A stretch of DNA of 64,000 nt. Origin: Streptomyces sp. NBC_00376. Its GTDB lineage: Bacteria > Actinomycetota > Actinomycetes > Streptomycetales > Streptomycetaceae. The stretch lies in contig NZ_CP107960.1 of NCBI RefSeq assembly GCF_036077095.1, positions 8,246,001 to 8,310,000 on the forward strand, in the 5' to 3' direction. Positions 27,688-35,351 of this stretch are shown piece by piece. Numbering within the stretch: position 1 is the first letter of the stretch; each line of letters starts with the position of its first letter. The position numbers were made by a program, and so were the translations under genes. The notes under the pieces are model-generated. The model was not told the DNA's origin and searched no databases. It worked only from the letters and a program-made list of their open reading frames with translations.

Positions 27688-28452
27688 ATGACCCTGGTAG
27701 TGGTACGTCACGCGGAACGGCCCGAACTGTGGGACCGCATTCCCGAGCGGTTCGCCGGTGTGGTGCCCGAGTACAACCTGCACGGTGACATCAACGGCGA
27801 CTACTGGAACCGGCTGTTCGAGGACTTTCCGGAGTTCCAGTTCGTCCTGTACGACGACGAGCAAGACGTGATCGTCGGCGCGGGCAGGTCGCTGCCCCGC
27901 TCCTGGGACGGCACCGCGGCCGATCTGGGCCCCGGCCTGGACGACTCGATCGCTCGGGCCTTCGCGGACCGCGATGCCGGGCGAGCGCCCGGCGCCCTGT
28001 GCGCGCTGGGCATCGAGGTGGCCGAGGACCACCAGGGCCGGGGCCTGTCCAAGGTGCTGCTCGACGCGATGTCGGACACCGCGCGCCGCGCCGGGCTCGG
28101 GACGGTCCTGGTGCCGGTACGGCCCACGTGGAAGGAACGGTACCCGCTGGTGCCGATCGAGCGGTACGCGGCCTGGACACGGGACGACGGGGCCCCGTTC
28201 GACCCATGGATCCGAACCCAGGTGGGCGCGGGCGGCACGGTCGCGGCGGCGTCCGACCGGTCCTCGCGGATCACGGGCACGGTCGCCGAATGGGAGAGCT
28301 GGACGGGTCTCGCCTTCCCGGAGGACGGGCAGTACGTCTTCCCGGGTGGTCTCGCGCCGCTCGATGTCGACCGGGCGCGGGACCTGGGGGCGTACTGGGA
28401 GCCCGGGGTGTGGATCACGCACCGGGTCGGGGCCGGCCCCGACCCTTCCTGA
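27688..28452 (+). CDS. GNAT family acetyltransferase-like protein
   Basis: A 254-residue protein with a GNAT core: the acetyl-CoA loop is ALGIEVAEDHQGRGLSKVLL (Q-x-x-G-x-G/A pattern, ~107-125). The C-terminal ~110 residues (KERYPLVPIERYAAWT, DPWIRTQVGAGG) form an extension seen in other large actinobacterial GNAT-like proteins. A GGAAGGGGG site precedes the ATG. It converges with the second glycosyltransferase gene 16 nt away. Confidence 0.8.
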   Translation: MTLVVVRHAERPELWDRIPERFAGVVPEYNLHGDINGDYWNRLFEDFPEFQFVLYDDEQDVIVGAGRSLPRSWDGTAADLGPGLDDSIARAFADRDAGRAPGALCALGIEVAEDHQGRGLSKVLLDAMSDTARRAGLGTVLVPVRPTWKERYPLVPIERYAAWTRDDGAPFDPWIRTQVGAGGTVAAASDRSSRITGTVAEWESWTGLAFPEDGQYVFPGGLAPLDVDRARDLGAYWEPGVWITHRVGAGPDPS

Positions 28453-28468
28453 TGGTCCGGCCGGTCCG

Positions 28469-29608
28469 CTACAGCTCGACGGGCCGGTGGCCGCCGGCGG
28501 ACAGCCCCTGAAGCCGTGTGCCCGCTCGGACGGCGGTCCACGCGAACGCGGCCATCGTACGGACCTCGTCCGGGCCCGCCTCCGGACGGCGTTCGGGCGG
28601 GAGCCCGGCGGGTCCGGCGGTGGCGACTGCGGAGTGCCTCATCCGGTCGAGCGCGTCCGGGGGGACATCGTCCGGCGAGGGGGACAGGCGCCGGGCCGCT
28701 CGGGCGGCCTGCCGTCCGAGCAGCAGACAGTGGATCCACAGCTCCTCCGCGAAGGCCCTGCCGAAGCTCCGGGCCACATCCGCCGCCAGGTCCTCCGGCA
28801 GGTGCGCGTCCTGTGTCTCCCGGACCAGCTCCTCGGTGAGCCCGGTCGCGGGCAGCGCATCGCGCCACCGGTGGTGGCCGCGCCCGCCGTCGGCGTCGTG
28901 TTCCTGGCCGGCCAGACGGATGTATCCCTCTCCGTACCGCATGTACGGGATCCACCCGGGCTCCTCCAGGACGCCGCCCCGGGCGAGCAGGGGAGCGGCG
29001 TCGGCGGCGGAGGTGGGGCAGACGGCGAGGCGGATGCCCTGGGCCGCGTGACCGTTGATGCTGCTGGTGCCGATGTGTTCGACGATGTTCGGTACGGCGA
29101 GCAGGCTCATCCGGCCCCGGCCGCGGCTGCGGAAGAAGACGGAGAGCAGTTCGTCGTCGTGGCGTTCGGCGCTCTCGCGGGCGTACTCGCGGAAGTCGGC
29201 GGCGGTCCCGGACGGCAGGCAGACCCCCAGCGACGGCGTGAACTCATCGGGCACGGCCCGCACCCAGCAGGCTCCGGCGAGGGCGGCGAGCCGGACGGCG
29301 GCGCCGTTGCGGGCGTGCCAGTTGGTGTAGAAGACCAGCGCCTCGTCGGGAAACCGGGCAGCGGCCCGCCCGACGATCTCCAGGAGCTCGGCGGGGGCGT
29401 CGACGTCGTCCTGGACGACGAGATGATGACTGGCCCGCGGAGTCACGGCGGCCCACGCGACCAGGGCGGTGCGCAGGGCGGAGGGCGGCCCCTCGGGGTC
29501 GGGGTCGAGGGCGAGACCGTCGAGCCGCAGCCGGGCGGCGAGGTCCTGGGCCTGGGTGAGGCGCACGGGGTGGGTCATGACGGCCGAACTCACGTGGACC
29601 TCGGTCAC
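28469..29608 (-). CDS. Glycosyltransferase-like protein, paralogue of the 14.2-kb gene
   Basis: A 379-residue protein whose first ~230 residues are related to the N-terminal half of the fused protein at 14250-15911. Shared features are the SSAVMTHPVRL opening, a LDPDPEGPPSALRTALVAW stretch, the acidic VVQDDVDAP, ARNGAAVRLAALAGACWV, and a VPNIVEHIGTSSINGHA segment. Here the C-terminus is an alpha-helical tail instead of an epimerase domain. The GTG at 29608 has GAGGAG 7-12 nt upstream; the frame is open to 29650. A GT-A fold with an unknown donor and acceptor is the likely identity. Confidence 0.72.
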   Translation of the reverse strand: MTEVHVSSAVMTHPVRLTQAQDLAARLRLDGLALDPDPEGPPSALRTALVAWAAVTPRASHHLVVQDDVDAPAELLEIVGRAAARFPDEALVFYTNWHARNGAAVRLAALAGACWVRAVPDEFTPSLGVCLPSGTAADFREYARESAERHDDELLSVFFRSRGRGRMSLLAVPNIVEHIGTSSINGHAAQGIRLAVCPTSAADAAPLLARGGVLEEPGWIPYMRYGEGYIRLAGQEHDADGGRGHHRWRDALPATGLTEELVRETQDAHLPEDLAADVARSFGRAFAEELWIHCLLLGRQAARAARRLSPSPDDVPPDALDRMRHSAVATAGPAGLPPERRPEAGPDEVRTMAAFAWTAVRAGTRLQGLSAGGHRPVEL

Positions 29609-29701
29609 ACGGCACTCCTCGACTGCTCGGCGGGGGTGGTCGCCGGTCATAATCGCAGAGCGCGGCCGCGCGGGGGCCGGCGCGCGGGGACTTTGGCCGG
29701 A

Positions 29702-29986
29702 TCAGGGGCGGTGGCGGGCGCCCCAGTGGGAGCGGGCGCAGGGCTCGCCGTCGGTGGAGCAGCGCACAGCCTGGTGGTGCCGGCCGCCGGTGCCGTCCAC
29801 GGGGACCTCCGGAACCCGGCGCCCCTGAAACAGCAGGACGGCGACGACGAGCCAGCACAGCACGATGGCGGTGTCGGCATACACGACGAAGCCGAGCGGC
29901 AGACCGGCTCGGTGCACAGCAACTACCGCGAGCCCCGCGAGGCCACCCCCGACGACGAGCAACAAGGACCGCAGAGTTCGCCGCAC
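29702..29986 (-). CDS. Small two-helix membrane protein
   Basis: A 94-residue protein not recognised as any family. Two hydrophobic segments (LLLVVGGGLAGLAVVAV and FVVYADTAIVLCWLVVAVLL) are followed by a polar, His- and Cys-containing tail (GGRHHQAVRCSTDGEPC). The GTG at 29986 is preceded by a G-rich stretch 8 nt upstream. The frame stays open further upstream to 30232, but that part is not protein-like. Confidence 0.5.
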   Translation of the reverse strand: MRRTLRSLLLVVGGGLAGLAVVAVHRAGLPLGFVVYADTAIVLCWLVVAVLLFQGRRVPEVPVDGTGGRHHQAVRCSTDGEPCARSHWGARHRP

Positions 29987-30240
29987 TGTGAACGCCCCCC
30001 ATCCGTCGCGCTGCTTGCGAGCTTCCGAGAAGTGAACGGCAGAGCATCCCGTTGTGTGACGGCCCATTCCGGCCAGTCTGGCCCAACATCGAGGCAGGCA
30101 CGGCGCCGTGCGCGGCCGCGTAATGACGAGATTCGGTCGGCGCCGGCAAGGTGCGAGACTCGTAGTAAATATGTTCCGGGGATGAACCTCTGAACCCGTA
30201 AGGGTGATTGACCCCTCGGGCGATACGGCCACGCGCCGGG

Positions 30241-30621
30241 GTGCGGCTAACTCTGCTCCTTGTGATTCACAACCTGCTGCGTACCGCCACGGCGGTCGCT
30301 CTCACCGCCCTGCCCCTCACCATGGCGAGCCCGGCGCACGCCGGAGAAGGCTCCGTCGCACCACAGGCGAGCTCCACTGCTCCACGGACGGGATCCATTG
30401 CCCATCGGACGGGTTCGACTGCCCAACGGACGGGTTCCATCGCTCCACAGGCGAGTCCGTGCGCCGCCGTCGTCGCGCCTGACGGACAGTTCTGTGTGCC
30501 CTCGCCCAAGCAGTGCTTCACGACGCCGTGCCCTCAGTACGACCTCGTGGCCATCCCGTTCCACCCCCGGTCTTCGGGCGGAGAAGCCGTGCCCTCCGAG
30601 GGCTCCGCACCCACCCTCTGA
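30241..30621 (+). CDS. Secreted small protein with heptapeptide repeats
   Basis: About 126 residues, unrecognised. A signal-peptide-like N-terminus (LLRTATAVALTALPLTMA, then SPAHA) is followed by five 7-residue units (SVAPQAS, STAPRTG, SIAHRTG, STAQRTG, SIAPQAS) and a Cys-containing tail (CAAVVAPDGQFCVPSPKQC). The start is uncertain: TTG 30208, GTG 30241 and GTG 30262 are in frame. Cysteines at four positions suggest a disulphide-bonded extracellular domain. Confidence 0.5.
   Translation: MRLTLLLVIHNLLRTATAVALTALPLTMASPAHAGEGSVAPQASSTAPRTGSIAHRTGSTAQRTGSIAPQASPCAAVVAPDGQFCVPSPKQCFTTPCPQYDLVAIPFHPRSSGGEAVPSEGSAPTL
30352..30456 (+). repeat. Five tandem 21-nt coding repeats
   Basis: Five imperfect 21-bp units encode the 7-residue repeat of the secreted protein. 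Units 2 to 4 share the core CGGACGGG and differ at a few bases, so expansion by slippage or recombination is plausible. Confidence 0.75.
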
Positions 30622-30850
30622 CGCCGCCGGGGGACGGCGCGCTCCGCTCCTCCCCGCCGCGTGCAGGTGATCGTCCACCTCCGGCGCCGAAACGTTGATG
30701 CCCTGCTGCGCGGCTGCCGCACGTCCCTGGCCGCAGCCGCGCAGCGGGCGGCGCCGCGGCCGCGACCGGGCGTTGTCAGTGGTCGTAGGTATGTTCGGTC
30801 GTGTCCTGCCGTTGTGGCGAGGAAGTCGCCTTGGTGCACATAGGAGTGGT

Positions 30851-31357
30851 GTGTTGTCAGATTGGGAGAGGTCGAGCACGGCACGGGTGACAACACCCGC
30901 ACGACCGCGCAAGCTGGCCAAAGTCCCGTTCGTCGAGCTGGCCGACGGACGCCTGCAGGGTGTGGTGTCCAGCGGCTCCGACATCGGGCGGGTCTATGTG
31001 TCGTCGGTCGCCGCGGCCACTTACGCGTTCGCCTGCAGCACCAACAACAACCGCCCCTGCGGCGGCGCGCGGGGGTCGTTCTGCAATCACATCAGGGCCC
31101 TGATCAACGAGGCGGTGCTGCAGTACGGTGCCGAGCGCGTCGCCCGCTACCTGAAGGCCGAGCCCGCGGACGGGGAGCCGAGCGCGCAGACCCTGGCCAA
31201 TGACATGAGCGCCGCACGTCCACCGCAGGGGGACACCAAGGCGGCCGCACCCGTCTTCAGCCGGTTCCTGCGCCACCTCGCCTACCTGGAACTCGCCCCG
31301 ACCACGGCACCGTTGCCGGAGATGCAGTGGTTCCCGCCGACCAGGGCGGTGGCGTGA
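30851..31357 (+). CDS. SWIM-like zinc-finger protein of the MoxR-VWA operon
   Basis: A 168-residue protein. Its central region, FACSTNNNRPCGGARGSFCN followed by H, has three Cys and a C-x-H end, as in SWIM zinc fingers, though the first Cys pair is C-x7-C instead of the classical C-x-C. The flanks are RVYVSSVAAATYAFAC before and IRALINEAVLQYG after. SWIM domains bind DNA or protein. In the E. coli yeh group the matching component is YehQ, which is much larger. The GTG at 30851 has an AGGAG site and begins the operon; its stop overlaps the next start (TGATG). Confidence 0.75.
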   Translation: MLSDWERSSTARVTTPARPRKLAKVPFVELADGRLQGVVSSGSDIGRVYVSSVAAATYAFACSTNNNRPCGGARGSFCNHIRALINEAVLQYGAERVARYLKAEPADGEPSAQTLANDMSAARPPQGDTKAAAPVFSRFLRHLAYLELAPTTAPLPEMQWFPPTRAVA

Positions 31358-32745
31358 TGCGTGCCGACCTGTTCGCGGAGGACATCACCGGACTCGACGA
31401 GGCCCTGGAGGCCGTCGACGGCTTCGACCGGGCTCTCGTCGCCGGCCTGCTGCGTCCTCAGCCCACCCAGAGCGCCGGACTGACCGGCCTCGCGCACGCG
31501 GTCGCCGGGACGCCACTGGCCGTAAGGGCCGCCGAGGCGGCCGGGAAGGCGGCGGGCGGAGCCGCGAGCGAGGACCACTTCCTCGCCCTTGCCGCCGCCC
31601 GCACCGCGCTCCTCGGCTCCGTCCACGACGCACTGATGACCCGCATCGAGGAGGCGACCGGCCGGACCCGTGCCGAGGCGACGGTCCCCGCTCCCGCCGG
31701 GCAGCAGGGGGCGAACCTGCTCACCGCCGCCCGCTCCTGGCTGGCCGATCTGGCGCGCTGCGGATGGCAGGGCATCGACCACGAAGTGGTCGCCGGCGCG
31801 GCGCCGGTCGTCTCCGCGATGCTGCCGGATCCCGCGCTGCGCCGCCTGGCGACGCTCCTGGACGGCTTCGCCGCCGAACTCGCGGCGTCCTGCCCTGGCT
31901 TGTCCATGGAACGGATCCCGGCACGCCGCTGGGCCGACCTGTGGTCACGCGCACTGCTGCTGACGGTGCCCGGAGCGGCCGATGTGCCCGTGACCGGTAC
32001 GGCCACCGGCCGTCTCCTGCCCCTCGGTATCGACGTCCATGAACACGCGACCGCCGTACAGGCCCAGGTTCACGCGGTGTTCGAGCCCGCCGACGGCACC
32101 ACGCCCCGTCTGGTACGCGCCGGGGCCGCGGCGCCGAAACCCGACACGGTCGTCGGAGCAGGGCTCTGGCAGCTGCTCCGCCCGCACATGTCGCTGCTGG
32201 CCGCCATCGGCGAAGGCCGCTCGATGGAGCTCACCGACATGCCCGTCACCGCGGAGGGCGACCTGATCTGGAGCGACGAGCACGCACGCCGGGGCGAGCC
32301 CGCCGACGCCTTCGCCACCGCCCGCGTCGCCCTGCCCACGGCCACCGACGCGGCGACAGCACCCCTGGACCGGCACCCGGCGCGCATCGCCGTCCCCGTG
32401 TTCCTGGACGGCTACGCCGCCACCAAGGACGACGACGCGGTCACGTTCACCCTCGCCGCGGGCCCCCTCGCCGTCGACACCGACCGCATTCCGACCGCCG
32501 GACCGCTCACCCCCGAGGCCGTCGCGGCATCCGGCGCGTGCATCGGACTGCTCCGCTGGGACGCCGGGACGTATCGCGTGCAGCCGCTGGCCGTCGAGAC
32601 GACCGTACGGAAGAAGACCGTCACGATCCACGCCGGGGGATGGGCCGGGGGCACGACCGACAAGACCGGTGTCAAGGCCGAGAAGGCCGCCACCGACGCC
32701 GTGGCCGTGCTGCGGGAGCGCGCGGGGAGGCTGCTGCGGAAATGA
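31357..32745 (+). CDS. Unrecognised component of the MoxR-VWA operon
   Basis: A 462-residue, alanine-rich protein I cannot assign. The N-terminal ~200 residues look helical (GFDRALVAGLLRPQP, FAAELAASCPGLSME). From ~residue 205 the composition changes to a beta-rich region (GRLLPLGIDVHEHATAVQAQ, HPARIAVPVFLDGYA). It is locked into the operon: its ATG overlaps the previous stop by one base and its own TGA overlaps the next ATG. It may supply specificity or act as an adaptor for the ATPase-VWA pair; that is inference from position only. GTG 31354 is an alternative start. Confidence 0.8.
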   Translation: MRADLFAEDITGLDEALEAVDGFDRALVAGLLRPQPTQSAGLTGLAHAVAGTPLAVRAAEAAGKAAGGAASEDHFLALAAARTALLGSVHDALMTRIEEATGRTRAEATVPAPAGQQGANLLTAARSWLADLARCGWQGIDHEVVAGAAPVVSAMLPDPALRRLATLLDGFAAELAASCPGLSMERIPARRWADLWSRALLLTVPGAADVPVTGTATGRLLPLGIDVHEHATAVQAQVHAVFEPADGTTPRLVRAGAAAPKPDTVVGAGLWQLLRPHMSLLAAIGEGRSMELTDMPVTAEGDLIWSDEHARRGEPADAFATARVALPTATDAATAPLDRHPARIAVPVFLDGYAATKDDDAVTFTLAAGPLAVDTDRIPTAGPLTPEAVAASGACIGLLRWDAGTYRVQPLAVETTVRKKTVTIHAGGWAGGTTDKTGVKAEKAATDAVAVLRERAGRLLRK

Positions 32746-34226
32746 CGGACCACACGACGGAACGAACCACCGGGACCACGGCCCCGCCGACCCTTCAGCC
32801 CTCTCGGATCCCGGAGGCGGATGCCCAGGACAACCGCCGGCAGGTCCTGTACTGGCGGCTCCTAGCCCGGCTCTTCGACCCCGAGGAGCAGAGCACGCTG
32901 GAATCCGCGAGCCTCGCCGTCGTCGAGGACATCGGCCTGCCCTCCGCACTGCTGGACCCACAGGCTTCCGTCGACTCGATCGTGCAGCGGCATCCGGACC
33001 TGGCAGCCGAGTTCGACGGCCTGATGACGCCCGAGCCCAAGCCGGCTCCGGACCTCGACTCCGAGGGACCCGATGCCCGCGACCGGGCCGCCGAAGTACG
33101 ACGGGCGGCGCTGGTGTCGAAGGTGCTGCTCAATGTCTTCGCCTCCGGCTCGGGCACGGTCACCGCCGGACAACTGGCGCGCTGGCAGTCCGATGCGGGC
33201 TGGCTCGAACGTGCCCTCGGCTGCGTCCCCGGCGAGCTGCGAGGCGGCCGTCCCGGGAAAGGCGCGGCAGGGGCGGGTGCCAGCCCGACCGGCACCGGCG
33301 GTCGGCACGCGTCCCCCGACCTCGGCCGGCTCATTCCGGAGATCGGACCGGAACTGGCCACCATCGAGGCGGACCTCGTCAAACGGATGCACCTGCGCGA
33401 GGTGCTCGCCGATTCCGGGCTCGCCTCGCGGCTCACCCCGAGCATGTCGCTGATCGAGCAGCTGCTGCGGGACAAGAACAACCTCTCGGGCGTGGCCCTG
33501 GCCAACGCCAAGGACCTCATCCGCCGCTTCGTCGACGAGGTCGCCGAAGTACTGCGCACCCAGGTGGAAAAGGCCACGGTGGGTCCCCTGGACCGCTCCG
33601 TCCCGCCCAAGCGGGTGTTCCGCAACCTCGATCTGGACCGGACGATCTGGAAGAACCTCACCAACTGGAGCCCGGAGGAGGAGCGGCTCTACGTCGACCG
33701 CCTCTACTACCGGCACACGGCCCGCAGGACGACACCCCAGCGGCTGATCGTCGTCGTGGACCAGTCGGGCTCGATGGTCGACTCCATGGTGAACTGCACC
33801 ATCCTTGCGTCCATCTTCGCCGGGCTGCCGAAGGTGGACGTCCACCTCATCGCGTACGACACACAGGCGCTCGACCTCACACCATGGGTGCACGACCCCT
33901 TCGAGACCCTGCTGCGCACCAACCTCGGTGGCGGCACCGACGGCACGGTGGCCATGGCACTTGCCCAGCCGAAGATCGCGGAGCCCCGCAACACCGTCGT
34001 GGTGTGGATCTCCGACTTCTACGAATGGCAGACCGAGCCACTGTTCCAGAGCATGGTCGCCATTCACCGTTCGGGAGCCAAGTTCATCCCGGTCGGCTCG
34101 GTCACCAGCTCCGGCCGCGGCAGTGTCAACCCGTGGTTCCGTGACCGCTTCAAAGACCTCGGCACGCCGGTGCTCTCCGGCCACATCCGCAAGCTCGTCG
34201 ACGAGCTCAAGACCTTCCTCGCCTAG
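32742..34226 (+). CDS. von Willebrand A domain protein, MoxR partner
   Basis: A 494-residue protein. The C-terminal ~190 residues are a VWA domain with a full metal-ion site: DQSGSM (~340), the glycine-threonine loop NLGGGTDGTVAMAL and the late aspartate in VVWISDFYEW. The N-terminal ~320 residues are helical with two low-complexity linkers (PKPAPDLDSEGPDARD, AGAGASPTGTGG). VWA proteins encoded next to MoxR ATPases act as adaptors that hand substrates to the ATPase ring. The counterpart in E. coli would be YehP. The start overlaps the previous stop (ATGA) and a GGGGAGG site precedes it. Confidence 0.9.
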   Translation: MTDHTTERTTGTTAPPTLQPSRIPEADAQDNRRQVLYWRLLARLFDPEEQSTLESASLAVVEDIGLPSALLDPQASVDSIVQRHPDLAAEFDGLMTPEPKPAPDLDSEGPDARDRAAEVRRAALVSKVLLNVFASGSGTVTAGQLARWQSDAGWLERALGCVPGELRGGRPGKGAAGAGASPTGTGGRHASPDLGRLIPEIGPELATIEADLVKRMHLREVLADSGLASRLTPSMSLIEQLLRDKNNLSGVALANAKDLIRRFVDEVAEVLRTQVEKATVGPLDRSVPPKRVFRNLDLDRTIWKNLTNWSPEEERLYVDRLYYRHTARRTTPQRLIVVVDQSGSMVDSMVNCTILASIFAGLPKVDVHLIAYDTQALDLTPWVHDPFETLLRTNLGGGTDGTVAMALAQPKIAEPRNTVVVWISDFYEWQTEPLFQSMVAIHRSGAKFIPVGSVTSSGRGSVNPWFRDRFKDLGTPVLSGHIRKLVDELKTFLA

Positions 34227-34238
34227 AAAGGCCCTTTC

Positions 34239-35351
34239 ATGTCCGACCTGTTGCGCGCCCCCGCCGAGATCAAGTACGCCGAGGAACTGGAGTGGCTGGA
34301 GTCCATCGACGACAACCCCAAGCCCTTCTCCTGGCGGCTGTCCCCGAAGATGGTCCGCCTGTTCGTCCTGGGCTCCGAGCGGTCCGACGGCCTGGACCGG
34401 GAGATCTCGCAGAAGTGGTACGGCGACCGCAGTTTCGTCGAGCGTTCCATCGTCACACTCGCCTCCGACCGCGGCCTGCTGCTCATAGGTGACCCCGGCA
34501 CGGGCAAGAGCTGGCTGGCCGAGCTGTTGTCCGCCGCGATCTGCCGCAACTCCACGCTGGTGGTGCAGGGCACGGCCGGCACCACCGAGGACCACATCAA
34601 GTACTCCTGGAACGTGTCGATGGTCATCGCCAAGGGCCAGTCGCGGGAATCGATGATCCCCTCGCCGATCATGACCGCGATGGAATCCGGCGCGATCGGC
34701 CGCTTCGAGGAACTCACGCGTTCCACCAGCGACGTGCAGGACGCGCTGATCTCGATCCTGTCCGAGAAGTACATCTCGGTACCCGAACTCGACAGCGACA
34801 GCATCGTCTTCGCCAAGCCCGGCTTCTCGATCATCGCCACCGCGAACAGCCGCGACCGAGGCGTCAACGACCTTTCCTCGGCGCTCAAGCGACGCTTCAA
34901 CTTCGTCCGCATCCCGGTGGTGACGAACAAGAAGAGCGAGGTGGAGATCGTCCGCTTCCGTACCGAAGAACTGCTGCGCCGCCACCAGATCGAACTGGAA
35001 GTGCCGCCGACCCTGCTCGACGTGCTGCTGCAGAGCTTCGCCGACCTCCGTGCCTCGGCGGCCGCGGCCGGCAGCGACGACGAGAAACTGGAGTCCGCCC
35101 TGTCCACCGCGGAACAGATCGGTGTGCTGGAGGACGCGGTGCTGCACAGCAACTTCTTCGGCGAGCGCGCTCTCACCGCCCGCACGCTGGCCTCCTCGCT
35201 CGTCGGATCGCTGGCCCGGCGCGAGCCCGAGGACCTGGCCATCCTCAACAAGTACCTGCACGGTGTCGTCGAGCCGCGCAGCAAGGAAGAGGGCGGTTCC
35301 TGGCCGGAGTTCCTGGAGGGCGGCCGCGACGCGATCGCCACCCTGTCATGA
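34239..35351 (+). CDS. MoxR-type AAA+ ATPase
   Basis: A 370-residue ATPase. Walker A is LLIGDPGTGKSWLAE (~84). The Walker B position reads IGRFEELTRS, with Glu-Glu in place of Asp-Glu. Sensor 1 and the arginine region are FSIIATANSRDRGVNDL and SALKRRFNFVRIP. A C-terminal helical lid follows (LHSNFFGERALTARTLASSL). It is most like the YehL branch of MoxR proteins. It probably forms a hexameric ring that remodels targets presented by the VWA protein. It sits 12 nt after the VWA gene, and its TGA overlaps the ATG of the DUF5682 gene. Confidence 0.9.
   Translation: MSDLLRAPAEIKYAEELEWLESIDDNPKPFSWRLSPKMVRLFVLGSERSDGLDREISQKWYGDRSFVERSIVTLASDRGLLLIGDPGTGKSWLAELLSAAICRNSTLVVQGTAGTTEDHIKYSWNVSMVIAKGQSRESMIPSPIMTAMESGAIGRFEELTRSTSDVQDALISILSEKYISVPELDSDSIVFAKPGFSIIATANSRDRGVNDLSSALKRRFNFVRIPVVTNKKSEVEIVRFRTEELLRRHQIELEVPPTLLDVLLQSFADLRASAAAAGSDDEKLESALSTAEQIGVLEDAVLHSNFFGERALTARTLASSLVGSLARREPEDLAILNKYLHGVVEPRSKEEGGSWPEFLEGGRDAIATLS

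Noticed and set aside
32862..35261. A 799-codon minus-strand open frame across the VWA and MoxR genes
   Set aside because: Shadow frame. The + strand encodes well-conserved domains with overlapping starts and stops, while the minus frame crosses two genes and matches nothing.
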